This document shows, piece by piece, positions 10,392-21,900 of a stretch of DNA of 64,000 nt (its first letter is position 1; every line of letters starts with the position of its first letter). Source of the stretch: Hofstenia miamia (Eukaryota > Xenacoelomorpha > Acoela). Made by a program: the position numbers and the translations under genes. Below the pieces are notes generated by a model, which ran no database searches, was not told the DNA's origin, and saw only the letters and a program-made list of their open reading frames with translations. Location of the stretch: assembly GCA_004352715.1 (NCBI GenBank), contig SCFE01000079.1:718808-782807 (forward strand). Reading direction: 5' to 3'.

Positions 10392-10890
10392 CAGGGTGTA
10401 AAACCTAAAGGTCAAGATTTAATTTTCAAATAAAAAATAAAGGACAAAAACAAAGAACAATTTATTTCAACAAATAGCACTATTATCATTAATTATCAAT
10501 TTTATAAAGTTCAATATGTTCTTCTTCATTATCTATCAAACATTGAAGACGACCTTGATAATTTTCAAAAACTGCCTGAAGCATATCTTTGGTTATAAAG
10601 GTAAAAGCATTTCTTATACGCTCTTTGAGTTCATCAATACTGTCTGATTTGTTTGCATACACATGTGACTTAATAAAACCTCAGAGGAAATAATCACAGG
10701 AAGTCACATCAGGAGATCATCGCATTGTTGGTGATCGTCGTCTCATCCATCTGTTTTGAAACTTTTCATCAAGGAAGCTTCTTACAATGCGGCCCCAATA
10801 AGGTGGAACACCAACATGCATAAATATCATTGGTCTCTTCTCTAAAATACAATGTTCTGCGAAATCTTGACCTTTAGATTTTACACTCTG
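10392..10890 (-). mobile_element. Internally deleted mariner-like element
   Basis: The 25 bases at 10,392-10,416 (CAGGGTGTAAAACC...) recur inverted at 10,866-10,890 with two mismatches, giving terminal inverted repeats about 500 bp apart. Between them the minus strand encodes the C-terminal part of a mariner-type transposase: RWMRRRSPTMR, then SPDVTSCDYFL, then GFIKSHVYANKSDSIDELKE. SPD..CDYFLWG is the block with the last catalytic Asp of mariner-type transposases. The N-terminal two thirds are missing, so the right-hand repeat has been brought next to the C-terminal coding region. The left flank ends in TA; the right flank does not show a clean TA duplicate. Confidence 0.7.
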
Positions 10891-10989
10891 TGTTACTGAC
10901 TCATGCAATTTGTTACGGTATTGAATAACATTGAAATTCGTTTCGTTATTTAAACCATTGACATATAAACTAAAAGAAAGAACAAACAT

Positions 10990-11755
10990 TGTACCTTCAG
11001 ATATTGCCCTTGAAACAGCTAGCCAATTCTAAACGGTTTTGTCCAACCGTACGCAATGATGTTTGTTAGATAACTAAGTATCAATTTAATACTTGAAACA
11101 AAATGTTAATCACGAAATTTTATTAAAATAAAACGTTTTTAAATAGATTAATATTAAAAATGCCTATTTATGTATAACTGGTTTTCCAATTGGTACATTG
11201 AATGGATTGACAATTTGGATATTTGTTTTGCAATCTAATGATTTGTCAATAACGAACATACAGTATCATCTGCATAATTTCCTCAGGCTTGTCCAGTGTG
11301 GCGGGGATCCATGGAGTTGAAATCTCGCTCATGGGATTTATAAGAATTTCTGAGGTATATATTGAGCACCAATTCTAGAGATGACTACATCATATCTATT
11401 TTTTCTTATTCATAGCCAATGTCATCAAATTCAAAATCAGCTTAATTAATGCTAGTATTATTGATCCCCCCTCCCCTCAGAAATAGTTTTTCTGCATCGA
11501 ACTGCACTAATAAAAGAAACCGTGCCAAAATTATCTTTCAAAATTTTATTTCCTAAATAAATCATTTTGGTTCATCAACAGAAGAAAAAGCAAGGTGGGT
11601 AGAAATGATTTGTAAGGATACATCAAAACCCTAAGTGCTGCCAACTTCGCAACGTTTTTATTTTAACAAATAGCACATTTACAAATGATTAAGTTCAATA
11701 TCATAGTATCATTAATGATGGCGTCTAAGAAGCGAATCTGCCATTCTCTCTTCCA
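10990..11755. other. Spacer, nothing recognised
   Basis: No supported gene. A plus-strand open frame that starts at 11,685 is antisense to the small peptide described next and has no family features. Confidence 0.4.
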
Positions 11756-11857
11756 TTATTTGCTCTCTATTCGCAATATGTTTTCTGCATTATTAGCGGC
11801 AGAGAAAGCAATAAAAAAGATGGCAACTAAAAATGTGAAAATTGCATTGTATTTCAT
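11756..11857 (-). CDS. Possible 33-residue secreted peptide
   Basis: An ATG at 11,857 opens a 33-codon ORF ending TAA. Residues 1-20 read MKYNAIFTFLVAIFFIAFSA, a textbook signal peptide with a basic start, a hydrophobic core and a small-residue cleavage site. Only 13 residues follow (ANNAENILRIESK), so a mature product would be very short, or the exon could be the first of a spliced gene with the donor not recognised. Hydrophobic 20-mers do arise by chance in AT-rich DNA, hence low confidence. Confidence 0.25.
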   Translation of the reverse strand: MKYNAIFTFLVAIFFIAFSAANNAENILRIESK

Positions 11858-12877
11858 TTCGCGGCCTAAGCACTCTGATATTTCCATGCTCTTGAATTCT
11901 TTCTTTGTTACAATTAGAGTAGTCAACGTTCAATCTATTTGCTTTGGATTATTAAGCAAACCAATATATGATTTTTTGTCTAGAAATAAAAAATTAAATT
12001 CACAAAAATGCATTTAACGGGAATTTCCTTTAATTATCAAAGTAAACATTTTTAAGGATGGCTGAATTTTAACAATTAAGCAATATAATTCAGTTTTATG
12101 ATTCCTATGCTATTGCAACATACACGCATTAAATTTTATACTTGATTTGATAATTAGCGATGTGACTATCCCAAAGGAATCGTGCGGTCAATTTCTTTGT
12201 AATCGTGACATCGCTAATTATCTCGAGTGGTTAGCCGTCCAATGCTTTTAAACATGACATAAATTTTAACCAATCACCTAGTCTAACAAATAGCTTGAGA
12301 AAATTATAAAAGTTTAATGTTTCAACATAAATGTAGAATTAATTATATTACCCAGTCTAATCGATATCAATAAGATATTGGTTTGATATGAATTGATATT
12401 AACAAGCGGTAACCTGTGAATTTGATGCAAATTATTTATAATATAACAGCTAAATGTTTCTTGAATGTAATTTGTAAACTACTTTATTTTTTTCCAGGAT
12501 ACTTCGCAGTAATATGCTGGCTACGGCACTAATTCAACTGTAAATAATTCATGTAGACGACACTTTCTCGGGGAGGCTCACGCCAGTGAGCCCCCTCCTT
12601 TTGATAACATTTTAAACAAGGAAAAAATTTTTTTTGCCATTTTTCATTTTTATACTTTAAGAATGTGGCAATAAAAGTCTTAAGTAAAAGTAGAGTCCTA
12701 CGCATACAATATAGTAAAAATAAATTTAACAAATAATAATTAAATGTAATGAAAGATTCATCACAAAAATTGGTAAACATAATCACTGACTCAGTTTTGT
12801 ACTGCTATTGTAGCATCACAATTTAACACTATCAAAAATAAAAAACAAAAACATTGCAAATTGGAATAATGACAAGA
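11858..12877. other. Region 3' of FEN1
   Basis: Downstream of the FEN1 stop on the minus strand, so it should contain its 3' UTR. An AATAAA on the minus strand lies near 12,483. A perfect 7-bp-stem hairpin (GGCTCAC GCCA GTGAGCC) sits at 12,575-12,592. A minus-strand frame at 12,529-12,786 has no family features. Confidence 0.4.
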
Positions 12878-12940
12878 TCATCTTTTCTTAAAAGTTGATT
12901 TGGACTTCTTTGCTTTAGGCGTTTGTTTGGAATCCACAGA
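12878..12940 (-). CDS. FEN1: FEN1 exon 11 (basic C-terminal tail)
   Basis: After a TATTTTAG acceptor the phase-0 exon reads [20 protein letters not shown] and stops at 12,880-12,878. The previous exon ends in phase 0 with NNVKRK, and the joined tail is the Lys-rich nuclear-localisation and DNA-contact tail expected after the PIP box. It lies 7.5 kb from exon 10 because two hAT elements occupy the intron. Confidence 0.85.
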   Translation of the reverse strand, partial: SVDSKQTPKAKKSKSTFKKR

Positions 12941-15900
12941 CTAAAATAGTAATAATTATTACTAAAAAATTATTAGAAATTTCTAAATAGAATAGAATTT
13001 CTTACTAAGTGTAGTACATTGGCATAATTAAACACCTCAACAAAAGTTGCTAATACTACACTTAATGCGTCAATAATAACAGGAAGTACAAACATTAAAG
13101 CTGCGGCTGAAGTCAATTGACGCAAAAATATTTTGATTAAAGAAATTGTTAATATATATTAATTGTCATTAGCTTTGTCTAAAGCACTCAAACTTATTCA
13201 GAGGTCTAACGACAGTTTGCCAGGGATGGCAGCCTATTTCCTCTGAAAATTTTTCAAAAAATCAGTCAAATGTCGCATGATACTAAAGGTGTGTTTACAG
13301 CTTATCAATGGATTATAACACTTCACAATTGAGAAGAATGGGCGTATTTGTTAATTGCACGCACGGCGCCGGTTGGCAAACTATTAAAACCACGAGCGGC
13401 CAAGTCTCCTTAAGAAGCATTAACTGAAACCACCGGTTGGAATGTATTAGCTAATTAAAACTCGCGTAGCCGGTTGGCCAACTTTATTTGTTAATATACA
13501 TTCTTACAAATAGTGCCCGCGGATTTCATTGGCTAATTCAATACTAGTGGCCAACCAACAAATAATATAGTCGTACTCAAACTTTTCGAATTGAATTCGA
13601 GTTACTCGGACCGAGTTCAAGCTCGAATATTTTTTAGAAAAATAGGCCTATTCCAAATTCGTTCGACATTCTTTTAAATTTCGTAGTTTTTTCCCTAAAA
13701 CATATTTATTTGCAGTTGATAAAGCAAGTGAAATTTAAAATAATTTATTTTTCAAGGGAATTTCATTAGATTCGGAGTGAAAGTATTAATGAATTATTTT
13801 CAGAGTTTTTTGATCAAATTTTGCGAATTCATGCGAGATGGCGAAAATGATGATTATTAAAATACATCTGCTGAAAATAATCGAAATAGAACGTGTAAAA
13901 GACAATTAATTGCATTTGTAAAATCCAACGCCTAAATTTTTTTTCAATTTTTATTATAAACATTACTTCAAAATTTTATGAAAGTAAAATATAAATATAT
14001 AAAATATAATGCAATAATTCAGCTAGTGTACTTAATGTACTGTTTTATTGGTTTTACGATAATTTTAAATGTCGGTTACAAATGAAAAATAAAGGCAAAT
14101 ATACAAAGACTCGTGAAGTTTACAATTATAACTATGACTAAATCAGTTGGAATGGTTGACGCGAGCGCCGTAAGCAAATAGAATTTAAGAGTGGTGAATT
14201 AACTAATACAGTCGGACAGGGATGTCAAATGTGTTCAAAACAGATGAAAAAAACCCATGTTTTTTCCTATACACTTCTGATAAGAATAGGAAATGCAACC
14301 GGACTCAATTCACTGGATGATTGAATTTTATTGGTAATTACATTGATTTAGTTAACAGATACACGCATTTTTTATAAGGAGCAGTGCGATTTTGCGAGGC
14401 TCGGTGTTCTTAATTGTGCATGGCCAACCATACTCCGTGCTTCTTAATAACTACCAAATTGAGGTTCGCTGATTCTTAGTTACTGGCCGCTTATTTACAC
14501 AACGCATTGCGCGCCTGCCTATCAGCTACATGTGTTCTTAAATTGTTATTCTGGCAGCTAATCTCAGACCAAAGTTATAAAGGAAAATCTCTATGTCCCG
14601 CGGAAGTCACCACTGCTATTTCTTACATTAAAGATTTTAGCAAAGATCACATGATGGAAGAACTTACACGTTTTATGGCAGATCACCCACCTTATTCTGG
14701 TTTTATTGGTATAGGTATTTCATCCTTGGTGCTTGGTGGAAAGCAGGCATTCGTCTCGGTTTTGATGCCTCCTTTGCAAATATGGCTGAAAAGTTGTGAT
14801 TGGCTGTGTGCACTTGTCAACAATGGGATTGAGTTATGGCACGCTTAGGGCAAATCTTGGCGTTGCGAAAGCCCAAAAACCTTCTTTTCTTTATAAACAA
14901 TCAAAAGAATAATTGTTTTTTATTTATTTAAAAAAACATTTTCGTGAAAAAAAATGTTTTTTTCAAAAAAAACAAAAAAACTTGTTTAATTGAGGAAAAA
15001 AACACGAAATGTACACCCCTGCAGCCAGAATTATTCGGTCGCCGCTCGCGTGCATTAGCAAATACACCCAATATATTTTTGTTGATCCGCTGTTTAAAGC
15101 GTCTCAATCGAACTTGTTTATCAAACTTATAGTTGTTATGGATAAAGCGTTTACAGTTGACTAATCGAAGCTATATAATTGATTCAATGTTTACAGTAAC
15201 GTAATGACTATTATGAAAGGAATGAAAGACGAAATTTTAAAAGTGCTTTGATCACGTCTTACATCTCATTTGTGGAAATATGATCGTCTTTCGAGTGTCT
15301 ACAGCAGTATTAGCGCAATTGATAAGCTCGATTACGCATTTTTCTGATTTCATTAATTTTATTAATTGATCGTCCTTCACAGTTGTTTACAGCTGATAAT
15401 TGAGCGCTCGATTGCCAAGTATTATATTTCATTGATAAGCTGTAAACACACCTTTAAGGTTTTGATAAAAGCTCGAATCTTTTCTTCAAACTGGAAAAGA
15501 CGTTTATTAATAAAATGGCACCAAAACTCCAAATAGCTGAATATTGAGGAATTTATCAACAATTTTAGTTCAAAATTTATGACAGGAAAAAAACTATTTA
15601 GTTGAGGGGGTCACAGTCCAAAAAGGGTGAAAACCACGGGTCTAAGGATATTTTTAAAGACAATTAATAATTTGCGTTTTTTTTGTATTTTACATCATAA
15701 ATGCAATTTCAAATTATGAATACTGTTTTTAATAGGCAAGAAATGTCTAAACGCCTAAGGATAACACAAAAATATAGGCGTTGAACAATGAAAACAATAA
15801 GCAGGAGAGAAAAAGAAAATTAAAAATCATGGTAAACAAATCATACCTCAAGTTATAAAAAGCAGAGTTAGAGTATTAACAACTTGAACGAACAATTTGC

Positions 15901-18900
15901 TGTGATGGTAAATAATAGGAGATAGCATATATACTAGGGTTATGACAACAAAACTTTTTTCAAAATTTCACTTTTCCTGATGTTGCATTTGATGAACTTT
16001 TACCCATAGATCACTTTTTTGAAGTTTTTGTCATTGGGTCATGAAAAAACCTCCCGCACCTAACATCATAATACTTTCATATATAATGTAATTAAAAATA
16101 AATAACAAGAAAATACCTACCAATATATATTTCCGAAATTAATAAGAACAAAAATATTATAAATTGAATACAAAGTAAATACAAGTAAAATTGATATCTC
16201 AGCAATGCAATACCACCCAGACGGGTGTCTACTGTCTAGTGTCTACTGTCTAGTCAGTCTACTGTCTGCCTAGTGTCTACTGTCTACTGATAGACGGCTA
16301 GTCTATGAATTTTTCTCTTCTGATCATAGACATTCGATGGCCCGTTTACTGTATCCTTAATTACATAGTTGTTCATGTTCATTCATAGAGTTTTGCTTTA
16401 GTTTTTGGAGGAGTGTGTTGGAAAATCTGCTGTTGATTGCTTATTGGTTGAACAATATGTCTTTGCAAAGTAAAAAGTCAAAATCCGCAGTAGAAGCAGC
16501 AGGAGAAAGATGGACACAAAATTTGAAATCAAGCACAAAACGCCGTCCTGGTATACCAGAACTAAAACAGGATTTGAGTGACACATTGTGTAAAATGCCA
16601 ACTAACAGAGACATCGTTGGTAGATTCGTGGGACTTTATGATGAATTGAAAGGGCGACATGACCAACTAAGGAAAATATCTGAGGAGTTGTTGAAGCTTT
16701 GGGGAAAGCTAAACTTTCCTGTCGTTTCAAGTCAACAAGTGTATGCAAAGGTCGACAAACTGATNATATATATTTCCGAAATTAATAAGAACAAAAATAT
16801 TATAAATTGAATACAAAGTAAATACAAGTAAAATTGATATCTCAGCAATGCAATACTACCCAGACGGGTGTCTACTGTCTGCCTAGTGTCTACTGTCTAC
16901 TGATAGACGGCTAGTCTATGAATTTTTCTCTTCTGATCATAGACATTCGATGGCCCGTTTACTGTATCCTTAATTACATAGTTGTTCATGTTCATTCATA
17001 GAGTTTTGCTTTAGTTTTTGGAGGAGTGTGTTGGAAAATCTGCTGTTGATTGCTTATTGGTTGAACAATATGTCTTTGCAAAGTAAAAAGTCAAAATCCG
17101 CAGTAGAAGCAGCAGGAGAAAGATGGACACAAAATTTGAAATCAAGCACAAAACGCCGTCCTGGTATACCAGAACTAAAACAGGATTTGAGTGACACATT
17201 GTGTAAAATGCCAACTAACAGAGACATCGTTGGTAGATTCGTGGGACTTTATGATGAATTGAAAGGGCGACATGACCGACTCAGGAAAATATCTGAGGAG
17301 TTGTTGAAGCTTTGGGGAAAGCTAAACTTTCCTGTCGTTTCAAGTCAACAAGTGTATGCAAAGGTCGACAAACTGATTACATGTTTTGAAAAATACAGAA
17401 AGCGACCAAATACAGAGTTTGAAGACAAGCTTGCTTATGTGTTTGATATTACAAAACAAAATGGCAACTGGCTTTGTGGCGAGGACAAGGATCTGTATAA
17501 AAGACAAATTGAATCAGGAGGAAGGGTGGGATATACCACAGTGAAACTGGCTCCTATATTCATTCATCCCTCAAAACGGGTCGAATTCAGTTCAGAACCC
17601 TCAACATCGACAAGCAACACAGTTATGTCTGAATCCAGTGATAGTGAGAAAAGAAGCAGCAGTGACGAATGTGACTCTGAGACAGCCCCAGAAGACTCTG
17701 CCAGAAAGAGTAAAACACGACAATCAACGAAGTCAGCTGCCAAACTGGTATCTAAGCAGTCATTGTCAACCAGAAAAGCCTCAGCAGTGCTTGGAAGTCT
17801 AGCAGAAGATGGCATTAGTGTCCCAACGCCATCACAGTCTGGAGTCTGGCGTCGAACTATCAGGGATGCCGAACAAGTAAAGAATCGTCTCAAAGAGCTG
17901 ATATCTGAAGAGAAATTTTGCTTACATTTTGATGGAAAGAAAATAGACAACAAAGAATACCAAGTTGTCTGCTTAAAGAATGAAAGAAGAACATTAAATC
18001 TTGGCATTTTGGCGTGCAAAAGTGGAACGGCTGAAGACATCTACATACCGCTACGGGATCTCCTTGAAGAGTATAATGCATGGAGCAGTATACAAATGGT
18101 CATCTGTGACACAACAGCAGTGAATACTGGGCGCAAAAATGGTGTTGTTGCCAGGCTCCAGAGAACATTTCGGGAAAAAGGATTTGATGAACCTCAATAC
18201 ATCGGCTGTCAATACCACATTCTTGATGTTATTTTGCGACACGTTTTGGACTTCTTTTTTCCTATACAGTCACGATCTCCTGATATCAATTACAAGTTTA
18301 TTGATGAGATTTTGAAGCAGTACGATGACTTGCAAAGTGCATACTCAAAATGCACAGAAATTGTACCAGAGCGTGCAAACCTTGGGTGGAGAGATGATTT
18401 TAAATTCCTTTTTGAGCTTTGTGAAGCTTACAAATTTTATAAATCAATGGGAAAATGGCCTCACATCAAATGGCACAAGCTGCCATCACTTCACAGTGCT
18501 AGGTGGAACTCACGTGGAATTTATGCACTGATTGCCTTTTTTCTTCTTCCAAACTGGCGAGAGGAGTTGCGTGTCAGTTGTGATTTCATTGCGACTACAT
18601 GGTCACATGCTTGGTTTTCTAACCAACACTATACAGAGATGGTGTATGATGACCTGTTGTCTGCAGTATCTAAACTTAAGTGTCCCAAAGCTGTGAAATG
18701 CTTCTCAACTCACTGGAAGAATGAACCATCAGTGCTGGATGTTCCTCGCTCCAACATAGTTGCCGAGAGAGGTGTCAAGATAATGGAGGAGGTCCGTTCT
18801 ACATGCAAAACAGACAAATACTTGAACAGCAAATTTATAAACACTAACAAACAAATCTGAAAGACTGTATCAGAGTGTATCACTGTAAAAAAACATTACC

Positions 18901-21900
18901 AGTGTTATATTTACTCACTTTACAATTCTCCAGATGTATTTTGTATTAAAACTGAAATGTTACAATAAATCATGTTAGAACCACTAGATGTTTTAATAAG
19001 AAATATAAAACTGTCTCAGGTGCGGGAGGTTTTTTGAAGGTTCGGCAAAACCAAAGTCATTTTTGTGAGTTTTAGGTAAAAGTTCATCATTTCTAACCCC
19101 AGGCTAGTAAATCTGAAAATTGTCATAACCCTAATATATACCCTATGTAGTGAAGTAAGATGATTGAGGTTTGTTTACAAAAAGATCCCACCACCGCAAA
19201 CAGCAGGGCTCAATTCGATGCGTTTTACTTGCTTATAGATGGTATTATTATTATTGTTTGAAATATGTTCATTGTACTGAAGTTGAAAATGTTATTTGGA
19301 CTTACTCATCCTCAAATCATGAACTTTTCTTTGAAAAAGTATTTTTAAAGGATATGGGTTGCTCGGAATTTAATGGACAAAATGTTCATTTTCAAAATTT
19401 ACATGACAGAATGCGCTTCCAAAAAAATTTCTTACGTCTTGATTAACAAAAGCAAAGACAGATTCTTGAAAATAACAGGGGCCTTAATACCAAAAGTTAT
19501 TGAAAAATGTGGACAGTGACTGCAATTTGACTTTAATACATCTTGATTTGTTTTCTCATATTCAACAACTGATTCAATGAACTATGGTAACAAAGAATTG
19601 TCGATAGTTTCCTATTTCATTGAAATAAGGATAGGACAAGATCTGGATATCTCTCTAAGCTAGCGTCAAATTAGTTGTATTTTTAAGCAGTAAATGCCGT
19701 ATTTACGTTTTTGCTTTCCGCTCTTTTCCTTTGTAACAACGCAAGCCAAATTGACAGTTTGAGCAATTGATAAAGAGTTCATTGATTTTTTTAATAAAAT
19801 CTGATATTACCAAAGAAAATTTTCATTTTAGTAATAATTTTTTCATAATCAGCATCAGCGAGAAAATTTATGAATGGAAAGACAACTTCAAAAAACACCA
19901 AGTGGGGAAATGTTGTAAAAAATTAATAATTCATTCAACTCAGTTCTATACTTAAAAAACAGTATATTTGGAAATTAATCTTCAAACAATCGTAATAGAT
20001 TTTTCCACAAACAGTATTGAAGCTTAGGTTTATCATGGAATCAATTTAAAATGTATCTATTCTACAAATATGCAATAACGAGGATGATTCCGCAGAAGGC
20101 TAAAGTTCAAAACCTGCGAAAATGCAAAACTTTTAAATCCCTTTATCTGAAAAGATAAGGTGGATAAAACTAACAAGTCTTTATAGAAGCGTGGCAGGGT
20201 TTTATAAATGTAGCTTCTGCTGTCATCCCTTCCAAATAAAAGAACAAATACGCATAGGGAACAAGTTTGTGGGAAGGAGACATTCTTGATTCCGACTGAA
20301 ATCTGTATTTGTAACATATTTCAGCCAAAAAGATAACTTCTAGAGATGCGAATGCAGGGCACCACGTCAAATTTAGAACAAAAAATTAAGATTCAACTAT
20401 GGAGAAATAGAAAGAAAATATTTGCAATAAATATTCCAATAAGAAAATTCTAAAAAATGAAATATAACGAACCTTTCTCTTAACATTATTGGAGGGAATA
20501 ACTTTGAAAAAACTATCCAGTCTACCTTGTTGGGAACCACTTCGAGCCTTCATTAGTTTTTTAGCACCATTTCTAACGCGTTCTTCGCTAAATGATTACT
20601 AGATTGAGATTTGGATACAATGCAATAAAATCAGACACAGAATCAAATCATACAAACCTGATGAGCTAAAGAACAGGACATTTAAATAATCAAACTATAT
20701 GACAAGTCATCTATAACAAAGGAGATTAGTCATTTTAGATTACACCACAGGCGAAAATATACTGGAAAATCTGTTTGGAAATTTTTTTAGACTAAATAAA
20801 ATGACATCTTCAAATGCCAACCAATGCGAGTATTCGAAACAAATCCTCAATATTGGTGCACCGAATAATGCAGCTTAACTCCAGTACTGCATAAATCTAA
20901 TACTTCTTATAAATCCGTTGTTGCGTAAAACCCCTAAAGTTCCAAATACAATTCGCTTTCATGTTGCAGTCCAGCACCGAGTGAACCGCTATGGCGCAAA
21001 AACACGACATAAATTTCTCATTGTCTAAAATACTAAAATAAGCTCATTTGAACTCTGGTATTGCGTACAGTACATGATTAAAAGAGCGAAGAGGTAATAT
21101 GATGTTTTTAGAAACTCGATGTATTTAATATTTTTGAAAATTTTAAAAATAATTGGAATGCTTGCAAAGCGAATATTTTACGAAACCTTTTTATGAGAGC
21201 CTCTTAATGCCTTTAGCCAGTATTAATAGAGAAATTATAATTCATTTTTAAAATCCATACTGCGTAAAAGCCAGTATTACGTAAATATCATCCTGCTTTA
21301 AGCAATACTGGAGTGCAACTGCATTCTAATCTATAACTAATTCAATAAATTTTCAATTTAAATCACAGTTAAATTCGACTGTCTTCCAAAAATAATGTAA
21401 ATGCATTCGTTTGATAAACAAAAAACCACTACACGTGCAAAATAAAGGTACTAGTAAGTCAATTAAGCAAAAAGTATATTGCTAAAATAGAATAAATATA
21501 GGGACAGGAATTAAATTTAAAAGTGTGGATATTTTCAAAACAGGTATCACTGAAGTGTTAGTATACAATTGTGAATATAATCAATAACGCACAAAAATAG
21601 TAAATCTATCACCATTGACAACTGAAATTAGGGATTAAAACAATATTGTACAATATACTTTCTATTCAAGTGGCATATTTTCAATCCAAAAATATTCAAA
21701 AGCAAGAGACCAAATGAAATTAGCAATGCACAACAACTAATAATTTGATGTTCTTTCTAGATGGACTATTACAAAAAACTATAGTAGTGATAATCACCAC
21801 TATATTTAGGTATCATATCAGAGATTAGTGCATATATTATAAAACAAACAAATCTTAACTCTTAATAAAACGTTTTTCCAGAGATAATGTTTTATAAAGC

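Larger units (their letters stand above)
15935..19133 (+). mobile_element. Complete hAT transposon with 8-bp target duplication, in FEN1 intron 10
   Basis: The ends are TAGGGTTATGACA at 15,935-15,947 and its exact inverse at 19,121-19,133, flanked by the perfect 8-bp direct repeat ATATATAC (15,927-15,934 and 19,134-19,141). The duplication fits the nTnnnnAn pattern reported for Ac-type hATs. Inverted similarity continues in blocks for about 130 bp: TGATGAACTTTTACC near 15,990 and AAAAAACCTCCCGCACCT at 16,044-16,061, with mates near 19,090 and at 19,018-19,035. Between the ends are one long transposase ORF and a left-hand duplication around a single N. Without that artefact the element would be about 2.6 kb. 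Confidence 0.93.

Noticed and set aside
11685-12017. 110-codon plus-strand frame
   Set aside because: No family features, unusual composition, and antisense to a better signal-peptide candidate.
12575-12592. Histone-type 3' stem-loop or terminator
   Set aside because: The 7-bp GGCTCAC hairpin does not match the histone stem-loop consensus, and no histone gene is nearby.
13284-15456. TA target duplication implying a Tc1/mariner element at 13.3-15.5 kb
   Set aside because: TA at both flanks is expected by chance in AT-rich DNA, and the internal coding relic is hAT-like.
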